From Isochrysis galbana (lineage: Eukaryota > Haptophyta > Isochrysidales > Isochrysidaceae): a stretch of DNA of 64,000 nt. Made by a program: the position numbers and the translations under genes. The notes below the pieces were generated by a model, which saw nothing but the letters and a program-made list of their open reading frames with translations, ran no database searches and was not told the origin of the DNA. Of this stretch, positions 19,490 to 28,652 are shown piece after piece. How positions within the stretch are numbered: the first letter of the stretch is position 1; the number at the start of each line of letters is the position of its first letter. The DNA is taken from assembly GCA_018136815.1 (NCBI GenBank), contig CM030937.1, positions 170,606 to 234,605 on the forward strand. Reading direction: 5' to 3'.

Positions 19490-20621
19490 AAAAACTATTG
19501 TTATAGTTTGACCTATGGAGCGTGCCGCGACCGCTCCCGAGCCCCAGGCGACCCTCGCCACTGCGCCCCACCTGGGACGCCCCACGCCGCCCGAGGCGGC
19601 TCGTCAGAGAGCCCTCTCAAAGCCCATCCAGCCCATCCAAACCACGCCCGCGCAAGCGCGCGGGGTGGCGAGCACTGGCACCGAACAGATTGCCCCCATG
19701 GCTCTGCGTAGCATGCAGGGGGTCTTTGAGACCCCCTCCAACAGTGGGAAACCCTCCCACCCCAAGAGCACCTCATGTGGGAGAGCTGCCCTCCCCATGG
19801 TGGAAACCTCTACCATCAGTGCACCCAACATGGGAGGGCACTTCACAACCATCAATCTCCTACGGAGAGCAGCTTGTGCCTCTGTTTTTCAACATGTTGA
19901 CTTACTTCTCGTTTTCACCCCACTCTTGTGGGCCACAAGTATCTACAATCCAGTGCCCTGCCTTGGGCCCTCTTTCAACACTTGACTCCCCCTCCCACTC
20001 CCCCTTCCCACTACAACCAACCCAAGTAGCACAACCTCCCTCGCCTTCTATTTCGAACACCAAAAATTACAACCCAGCAAGACCCATGTTGACAAACTTC
20101 TCGTTTTCACCCCACTCTTGTGGGCCACAAGTACCTACAACTCAGTGCCCTGCCTTGTGCCCTCTCTCAATACTTGACTCCCTCTCCCACTCCCTCTTCC
20201 AACTACAACCAACCCAAGAAGCACAAGCCCCATTGCCCTCTGTCTCAAGCACCAAAAAATCCAACTTAATAAGGCAAGAGGGAGGACATGTCTCGAGGTG
20301 GCGTCGCTGCCCATGCCTAGCGCAAGGGTATAGTGCCCCCACTCAGCCATCTCCTTTCCCACAGCTCCTCTATGATGAGTTGCTCCTCACCCTCCCATTA
20401 GGCCCCCTTGCCTGCGAGACCAAAACAGGATCCTGGTGTGGGGGGCTGTCTGAGTGTGGAGGGAGGGGCGCTCCGGCTCGCATAAGTAGAAAGCTAGTGA
20501 AGAGCTGGGTGGCATAAGGGGGGAAGGGTGCTTGCGCTTGCCGCGGCAGGGAGGCCTGTCTTGAGTGAGCGCTAGTCCCGTCCCCTTGCCGCGCCGCGAC
20601 CCATAAAAATTTGTTAAAAAT
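19490..20621 (+). mobile_element. 1.13-kb retroposon with 20-bp target duplications
   Basis: Exact 20-bp direct repeats flank 1132 bases that start AAAAACTATTGTTATAG and end in an A/T-rich tail (CCCATAAAAATTTGTTAAAAAT). The first ~250 bases recur at 34512-34690 (+) and 35663-35925 (-), always starting at the same TATAGTTTGA-CTATGGAGCGTG sequence, so this is the true 5' end of a family. A 156-codon frame (19515-19985, MERAATAPEPQ...) is shared with the 34540 copy for its first ~50 codons; its coding status is uncertain. The interior has a ~194-bp tandem duplication (19893-20086 and 20087-20265). Target duplications of this length point to LINE-type machinery. I do not recognise the family. Confidence 0.8.
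19893..20270. repeat. Two-copy tandem duplication, ~194-bp unit, inside the retroposon
   Basis: TGTTGACTTACTTCTCGTTTTCACCCC at 19893 and TGTTGACAAACTTCTCGTTTTCACCCC at 20087 begin two diverged copies that stay colinear through GTGGGCCACAAGTA, CAGTGCCCTGCCTTG and the CCCACTCCCYCTTCC stretch. Confidence 0.8.
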
Positions 20622-20641
20622 TAATAAACAGTAGCACGCTC
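20622..20641. repeat. Right 20-bp target-site duplication, overlapping the stop codon of the helicase gene
   Basis: Exact repeat of 19470-19489. Its last base (20641) is also the third base of the minus-strand TAG stop at 20643-20641. Confidence 0.9.
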
Positions 20642-23600
20642 TACGGGAGATGACTCTTAGCGATGTTCCACATTTCTTGCACCTCGTCGACGTTGGAGAG
20701 CGGGATGACACATGGAATGCTTCCTCCGTTCATGCGCGAATCTGAGTAGTCGAAGTAGCCCGGGCCTCGTCGGCCGGGATACCGATACATGACCACATGC
20801 GCAGGTCCATATGGTGCGCGTCGCTTTCCATGCTCCGTGCGATACATGCGATTGCCGTCGAGCTCAAAGCCAACTTGGTCACCGTCTTGGTCAAGCCAGT
20901 CCACGAACTGTTTTTCCACCGGGTACGGCGTGAACTTCAACTCACCAAGTGGTTCCTGAGCGGTGCTCTCCACGTCCCACACGAACTGTCGCTTTATCCC
21001 AAGCGCTGCTTCTTTCTCAGCCTCAAATGCTTCAAGCGCTGCCCTAACGCGTCGATACTCACTTCCTTTTTCAATTTTCCCGGCAGAGAATGCCCTCCTG
21101 AAAAGTTCGTCAAAGTCAGGCCCATCGGTGATGCCCTCGGCACGCAGGTGCCCAACGATTGCCTCGTGCACGTCTCGCATCTTTCGGACGGCCTGTTCAA
21201 CTGTCATTTCTTCCTCCGTCATGGCATGATTGACGCCTTGACCCAAGTCCTTGCCGCCATCGCCAATGCGAAGCCAGTCGCGATCGCTCGTTGCCCACCC
21301 GATTGCGAGCGCAGCCTCTCGGCACTCGTCGATGAAGGCTGGGGTCCTCCAGCCGATTGCCGACGACATTGCACTGAATGCAGCGGACGAGACATTTTCT
21401 GAAAGAGAGCTATCAAATTTGGGTAATCTACCTGCAGCTGCCCTTACCACATTGCGCGCAGTCTCGTGGACGTATGCCGACTGCGTGCCCGCATCGGGAA
21501 CTTCGCCGCTTCTAGATTCTAGAGCGCTGGCGACGGCCGATGTGCACGTCTCCACGAGCGCATGCCACTGCTCCCAAGCTAATCGGCATGCTTCTCTGAT
21601 GTTTTCGTCTACGATCGGTATGCCTGCATCCGCCATATGGAGCTGAGTGGCCTTTGTGAGAAGTGTGATGACGCCCGTCGGCGACTTGTTTTCAACTTCG
21701 AACTCGCGTAGAATTGATGAAAATTTAGCTTCAGTGGTCGTGCGTTCCACAGCCTGTGCATCCTCGGTCTTGAATATGGACGATCTTTGCTTGTCCGAAT
21801 ATTCGGCAGCTTTGGCTTCAGCCTCTAATTGGAGCGTGCGCAAGAATGCCAGCCATCCACCTTGTAAAAAATGGTTCACAACTACCACCATCATGTGAGC
21901 CCGGGTCATGGCACGATAGATGAGGGAGCGCGTTTGGAGCGCATCGGATTGCTCAATTACTGTGTCTAAACCAACGCATATGACGACAATGCGCTCGAGG
22001 CCGTCGAAGTTCTCGATGCTGTCGAGAATAAGCCACCCTTCACTGTCGGTGTCCCCATCGGTGTCGGCCACGACAGTGGCCGCCTCGCGGGCGTCCAGCA
22101 GCCGGTATGGTCGCTGTGCATACGCCACCTTGAGCGCTGCCTGCAGTGGATTACGTAGCGCCGTTAGGGTCTCGTCGTCAGGCACAATGATCGCGATACG
22201 ATCATGCAGGTCGAGGTCACCAAGAGATCTAGACACATGTTGTATAGCCTTGATGGTGTGCTCTACATATGCAGAGGTCCACCCTTGCGTGTCCGAGCTG
22301 GCATCGAAGACAAACGTCTTGAGCGGCGGGCCGGTGGCATTGTGTTGTGAGCTTGTCAGCTCCTTTTGGTCGCCGAGCTGGAAGGCGGACGCCCCGGCCA
22401 CGATTCGTTGGGTGCTGCGCACGACCTCCGTCAGCACAACCTCAACCACGTCCTCGTTCGGAAAGTCGATATCTGCGCAACGAGAGGAGCGTGGCCATCA
22501 AGAGGCACGGCGTGACAAGCATATAGCGTGGGAACTATGAGCTAACGTACGCGAAAGTGCAGCAATCCAGGCTTGGGGTGGGTAGATGGCACAATACTAG
22601 AACATACCCCATCCGAGAGACTGCGAGACGTCCGAAATAAGCAGTCGTCCAGTTCTTGTCGAAACGTGTGACTCCACAAAACTCTTGCGTTTTGGATCCG
22701 AGTAGACGTGGTGCGACTCATCGACCACGACGAGCGCAAACTCGGTGTCACTTCTTTCGCTAGGAGTGGTTTCGATGCGACCATGACGGATAGTCACACT
22801 ATGCAATCCTCCGTGAAACGGTTCGAAGAGAATGAAGAGCCGTTTGAGCAGCTTGAGGCGCTGAAGCGCATTCGGCACGCGACGGGCGAGCCAGCGCACC
22901 ACGAAATAGCATAGCGCCACGTTCCGAGCGACAAATAAGACGAGGGCGTCCGGTTGCTGCCTCATCCTTTCCAACAGCATGTGCATTGCAACAAAAGTCT
23001 TACCAGCACCAGCCGGCGCCTTCAAGTGCACGAACCGTGCCTGGGCAGCCAAGCACTCGTTCAGCTTGCTCGTTTGATGCTCGGTCAGTCTGAGGTCAAA
23101 TCGAAGGCGGGCGTCAAGCCCGCGGCGAGATCATGGGCACAGGAGAAAAAAAGGGGGGGTGAGAGGAAAGCTGCGGGGCACGAGAGCTCGCGTGTTTGGA
23201 GCATACTTGTCCAATGACAGCACGCTGCCCTCGTACATGCGACAGAACTGAGCTCGATCAATGGATACGGCAAGACCTCGGCTTGCAATGAGTTCTGCAG
23301 CACTCAGAGTGCGATCCAGTTCGCCGGTAAGAGCTACATCGCGCAACTCGTGTAGGAATCCAACACTGCTTATAAGGATGCGGGCCTGCAACACCGGGCG
23401 GTGATCGGAGTCCTCGTCAGCGTAAAGCGCTATGATCACGGGCCTATGTCCCGAACTAGACGGCAGCGTTTCTTGAAGCCATGCACAAATTTCCATCGGA
23501 GAAGCTTGATCGAGCAAATCCACTTGACCCTCCGATCGGTGAACAATCACGAGCTTCAAGGCCTCGTACAACTCGGTTGCTCCCGACGAGCTGCGGCGGA

Positions 23601-26600
23601 GAGCGCCATCGGCAATGTAATGCACCCACGGAGTGTCGGCTGCACGCGGCTTCGGCCGCCATGCTGGCAAACACTTCAAGTTGGACATGCCAAGCTTCAC
23701 GCCAGCAGCCTTCCAGCTCGAGCCGTACAACTGCCTTCCCAATCCAAAGATCTCGGCATTTAGATTGGCGGCACTCATCCCGGTGGCACGAGGTGCCGAT
23801 AGAAGCTCGAGCATTGGCGAAATTAAGCCGAGCAACACGGCAACACCCTCCTCGAGCACGTTCAGCCGTATCCAGACGACAACCGGCGCTCCTGCGTTGA
23901 CGATGCGTGAAGCCACCCTTTCTGGGCCAAATGGCATGCAGAGGAAGATGACCCCAGGACGATTCTCGGGAGGGAGCTGGGTCAAGGTCTCGCACAAGCC
24001 ATGCGCCGATAGATAATTAGTTTTATCGGAGCTCTCAGCTTCCCATCCGATGCCGGGAGCAGCCCAAACGAGGCAATGTGTACGGCCTTCTGCCAGAGTA
24101 GATCGAACACGAGGGGCAGACGCATCGCTGAAGATGATTGGGAACTTCTTCCGCAACTCCCAAGTTTCCTTGTGCGCAAGCAGGCTCGTTTGCATGTTCT
24201 GCATAGCACTAGAGTACGTCGGGTCACCGGCAATAGAAGGGGGTGGCTGGACAGCGATGTGCATGAAATATTCGCGGTGCACATCTCCGTCACCTATGTC
24301 AAGGAGCTCTGCCTCAGCGAGCCGTCGCTCTTCCATCGGCAGGCGCCAGAGTTGCGAATTATGCCACTCTTCAGGGATGAAGGAATGCAACATGCCAAAG
24401 CAAACGCGATAGAATAGGAAGACGACCACGTCGCGGTCGCCGCCGTTTGTGAACTCGATTGGCTTTGGCCGCACGTCCTTGCGCATCGCCTCGACGTATT
24501 CCGCAACAGTGACCGGCCAGTGCCGCAGTCTGTCGATCTTTTGTACATGTTCGTTGGACTTATTGGCGATTCTGTGTGAGAACCGACTGATCGCATACTC
24601 GCTCATGCACCACCCGCGGTAGCCGTACTCGTTCGGGTTGAAGGTGCCCCATGCGTCTTGACCGCCAGGGAATGCAGTCGGCACTGCCATCTGAGGCAGT
24701 ACGATAACATTCATCTCGCGGTAGCAGTACAGCCGTGACATTTCCCAAAGCGCGAAACGGAACTGCTTCGACTCGGCAGGCGTGCGGTCTTTCAACTCCT
24801 CGTGCAGACAATTAGTTTCAAAGTACAATCTTGGCATCTCTTTTGGGGCTGCCCGCAGTGGGTGGGAGGAACACAAACGTCGGACGACAGGCTAGCGCGA
24901 ATGGAGTGACAGTGGCCGGGGATCCTAAGCTGGCTGACAACGATGAGGGCATAAGCGATGCGTGTAAAGTGGTAAGCGCACCTCTCTGAGACAAGCTGGC
25001 ATAATCAATAAAGACGCCGTCTTCTGGATCGTCGAATCCCAGCCGGTCGAGCTCTTCAACAAGTGCACGTAGTTTGTCACCCGACGGGCAAATGTGGAAG
25101 GAAGCGTCCCACGCGTGGCTAACAGCCACCATTCTGCCCTTGGGCTTGCGGCCGACAATCGTTCCGTCCGGATCAAGTTCCTGGGAAAGACAGAGGTTCG
25201 TTTCGAGTTGCGACCTTCCCACTCTGCTCGCGGCGTGCGAGGGCCCGATGTATCGGGAGTTTCGTGCGGAGCGGGGAGCATGAAAGTAGAGCACTGGTAC
25301 CGACATGCACGCAGGATGCGACTGCTATGGTTTCCAAATAAGCGCATGCATATATGTATGTGCCTCACCTGTCGGCGGGGGCAAGGCCCGCCTCGCATCG
25401 CAAGCTTTTTGAGGTAGGGCACACGGAGCCACGCGAGATTCGCCTCCTCGCACAGGACAACGAAGCCCTCCTCGTCCTGGGCGACAGGCTTGAGGGCTCT
25501 TATGACGTACTCGAGCATGGTACTGATTCGCTGAAAAGCCACAAACCCGTCGCACTGCAGACCAGCGAGCGTGTTCGGAAGGTCGACTAGCTTCTCCATG
25601 TTGAGCTCGTTTTTTAACGCGTCCTCAGATGCATTGACGATTCTCTGGCAGAAACACGACAGTGCAAGAAAGGCCATAGTTTCCAGCCGCTCGAAAACAC
25701 TGTGTTCCACAATCGGGTGCATCACTACGATCGTTTGCACACGGTAATGTGTGAACATGCGGAACATTCCATCTCGGTTCGCAGTGTCGCCGGGTGAAGA
25801 GCAAACATGGTGCCAGAAAATAAGGTCATCTTCCGCCACTTCTCCGTAGGCGTCCAAGACGGCCAGTATCCCATTCAACTCTGCGGTTGGGTCCGTGCAC
25901 GCAGCAAGCAGCGAGGAAGAAAGCACAGCAAAAAGTTGTGTGCCGGTCACGCCGCACCCTTGCGGCAACGTCCGGTGGTATTCAGATGAATGGCAAGCTT
26001 CAGGGCCACATGGGATGGGAGAGTTCCTTGAGGCAAGCTGTCGCAGGAAGCGAACCTTCACAAACGGAGCGCTTGCGGCGATCCACGCCTCGAAGCCCTT
26101 GGAATCCCAACGTGGATCCGTGATGGAGTGTACACTTTGCATTACTGATAAAGCCGTCGAGTCGCTCGTCTCGAGAGGTATACTGCTTGTAGATTTGGGC
26201 ACATGGATGTGCTTCTCCAGCGAGCCGCTGCGCGAGCTCGAGGCCGTCGCCGTGCTTTGCTCGACCGAGGGACTTGCCGAGGGCACGACCGCGGTGGTAG
26301 CCTTCAGGATAGTTGGATTAGCACATTGCTCTGATGAGTCGGGAGGTTGGTCCGAGGATGACACACCATCATGCGTAAGAGACGATGCGCTTGCTGAAAT
26401 TTGAGCCCCTTCTATCGATGTCACTGAAGTGTTCCTCTTCGGTAGACTCATTGTAACAGCCTGGCCTGTTGGGGCCGTCGGAGCCTCTGGAATTGGAGAG
26501 TGTGGACGGATTCGAGCAGACTTGGATGTACCGCATCCTCCTCCCCGCACGCGCATTGAGAGCGTGATAGTCATGCCTTTGGCTAAGCCGCAAGCTGCGA

Positions 26601-26889
26601 GAGTGGAGCCCACTTCGAGCTGCTTGCCGCCAAGCACAAGGTGCAACACTCCACGAGGGACCCCGATCTTGGAATACACTTTTTCCACGAGCTCCTGAAC
26701 ATCGTCGGAAGCGTAGACACCATCGATGGTGAAGATTTTCGTAAACCGGACGAAGAGCTGGAAGGGCTCCTCAAATGACTCAGCCAGGTCTGCGCGGACT
26801 AGATGGCTGGTATGGTGCAGCTGGATCGGCACATGAACTTTGTGCGGCTGGATGAAGTTCGCTCGCTGAATCAACGGTCCCGTGAGCAT
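20641..26889 (-). CDS. Ubiquitin-like / TIR-like / SF1 helicase fusion protein, five exons
   Basis: Exons (minus strand) 26889-25369, 25321-24982, 24848-23207, 23089-22608 and 22472-20641 join in frame to 1938 residues; introns are 47-135 bases, all GT-AG. Domains: ubiquitin-like fold ~43-117 ending RVRGG; TIR-like core with AVSHAW (~573-578), VFIDYASLSQ (~610-619) and RGWCMSE (~698-704); an unassigned region ~720-1165, faintly CHAT-like (GVIFLCMPFGPERVASRIVNAG); SF1 helicase with Walker A APAGAGKT (~1192-1199), motif II DESHH (~1291), motif III LLISDVSQS, motif V ENFDGLE (~1482-1488) and motif VI YRAMTRA (~1514-1520). The C terminus (~1560-1938) is unassigned. I know no characterised protein with this architecture. 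A nucleic-acid-sensing immune role is only inferred. The frame is open upstream to 26991; the ATG at 26889 was chosen because the extra residues are low-complexity proline. Confidence 0.82.
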
Positions 26890-27354
26890 GCTGGAGAAAC
26901 ATTGTGGTGTGATGCGGTGATGGGGTGGGAGGGGGGGAGGGGGGAGATCAAATGGCAGGGACAGGTGTGAGTCGAGCAAGGTCTGCGACAAGTAGGTTTT
27001 CTTGCGTCACGACCCCACTGCTCAGGCCGAGGCGTAGAGGAGTACTCTCTGAAGTCATCCCTCCCCTCCCCAACCCGTCCACGCCCCTCCCCCCCCCCTT
27101 CCCCGTCCAGCCTTCAGGTAAGACTTGGGAGCAGCAGTGTTCTGGCAAGGACACCGGGACAGCCTTCTCACCTCTCTGCTGGCAGAAGGCCCAGCGTAGC
27201 GGGGACGCGAGTGCTGGCTGCATGTGCAAGAGCAGGCCGAGGGTGCAGACCCGCACAAGCCGAACTGTATACCTCGCTGTGTGCGGCCCGTGGCACAGCT
27301 TGAGCTGCATGCAGCATCGGCTTGCCAGCAAGAGAGGGGGGCGGTCGGAGTGCG

Positions 27355-27617
27355 TCTGGAGAGAAAGAGGGAGAAAGAGAGAGCAGAGAGAGAGGCCGGA
27401 GGGGAGAGAGCAGAGAGAGCAGAGAGAGCAGAGAGAGCAGAGAGAGGAGAGAGAGGAGAGAGAGGAGAGAGAGGAGAGAGAGGAGAGAGAGCAGAGAGAG
27501 GAGAGAGAGGAGAGAGAGGAGAGAGAGGAGAGAGAGGAGAGAGGAGAGAGAGAGAGAGAGCAGAGAGAGCAGAGAGAGCAGAGAGAGCAGAGAGAGCAGA
27601 GAGAGGAGAGAGAGGAG

Positions 27618-27683
<66 letters not shown>

Positions 27684-27690
27684 AGAGAGG
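27355..27690. repeat. GAGAGAGCA/GAGAGAGGA minisatellite
   Basis: Purine-only on the plus strand apart from the C in AGAGCAGAGAG units; units of 8-9 bases vary between GCA and GGA, ending in a pure (GA)n run (27625-27681). Such mirror-symmetric purine tracts can form triplex DNA. Confidence 0.9.
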
Positions 27691-27804
27691 GAGAGCGAAA
27701 CTGGCCGATGCAGACGACAGAGTCGACTGAGTAAGTAGACCCAGATCTCTCCCCCCCCCCCAAAGCTTCGCGGGGGCTTCTTCTCTCTCCCCTTTCACAT
27801 CGTG

Positions 27805-28070
27805 AAACGAGAGAGAGAGAGCAGAGAGAGAGGCCGGAGGGGGGAGGGGAGAGAATAGAGAGCAGAGAGGAGAGAGAGAAGAGAGAGCAGAGAGAGAGCA
27901 GAGAGAGCGGAGAGAGCAAAGAGAGCGGGGAGAGAGAGCAGAGAGCCGAGAGAGCAGAGAGAGAGCAGCAGAGATAGCAAAGAGAAGGAGAGAGAGAGAG
28001 CAGAGAGAGCAGAGAGGGAGCAGAGAGAGCAGAGAGAGAAGGAGAGAGAGAGAAGGAGAGAGAGGGAGAC
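27805..28070. repeat. Second GA-rich minisatellite block
   Basis: Same style of GAGAGAGCAGAGAGA units, less regular, separated from the first block by ~115 bases of ordinary sequence. The separator and the far edge share the CCCTTYCAYRTCGTGAAACGA / CCCTTCATGAAACGA motif, which suggests block duplication. Confidence 0.85.
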
Positions 28071-28644
28071 CCTTCCCTTCATGAAACGAACTCTGCTGCT
28101 GCGGACTCTCTCGTCCCCCCCGCGCCCCTCCGCTCCGTCCGCTCTCTCTGCGGCTCTCAGTGTTCTTCTCATTATTACATCATTCCATCATTTCGCAATT
28201 CCGCGTTGGGGGGCGTTGGGATCAAAACACAACTCGGAGGGCCTCGACGGCCGTTCCATCCTCTCTCTCCCTCTCCTTTTCTTTTTCCACCCCTTCCCTC
28301 CGCGAGGAAAGCTCCGCGAAGTAGAGGACTCTGCGTGTCTACCGCATTCATTCCTGGCACGTGCCCAACTCGAAGTCGTCTTGGCGTTGTTGGAGTCTTG
28401 CCTCGCGCCGTGGTAGTAGTGGCTAGTTTGTTGAGATTCTTCAAGGACGTCACAGCGCAATGCACACTGCATGCGCAAACGCACAAGAACTGAAGAGGGG
28501 GGCTGGGGCTGACCCCTCCTCACCATCACACGGCCGGGCCGGTCCTAGCTAGACACCAACACAACCCCACGCCTGGGGCGGTCAAACACTCTTTTGACTT
28601 CTACGGGTGTAGAAACGAAAAGGTCAAGATTGAGGAAATACACC

Positions 28645-28652
28645 AAAGCAAA
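28645..28652. repeat. Left 8-bp target-site duplication of the hAT element
   Basis: AAAGCAAA, repeated at 31560-31567. Confidence 0.8.

Larger units (their letters stand above)
26992..28644. other. Promoter side of the helicase gene, then GA/CT minisatellites
   Basis: No gene is supported. Long overlapping frames on both strands in 27055-28172 consist of Ser/Leu, Glu/Arg or similar repeats and are artefacts of the GA-rich tract. 28180-28644 has no identifiable feature until the hAT target duplication at 28645. Confidence 0.5.

Noticed and set aside
19522-20517. 331-codon frame as a real protein
   Set aside because: It is a Pro/Ser-rich alternative frame spanning the retroposon and its tandem duplication; the other copies do not keep it.
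27055-28172. Long open frames on both strands (up to 323 codons) in the GA/CT tract
   Set aside because: They encode only Ser/Leu, Glu/Arg or similar dipeptide-like repeats, a direct result of a stop-free purine or pyrimidine tract.
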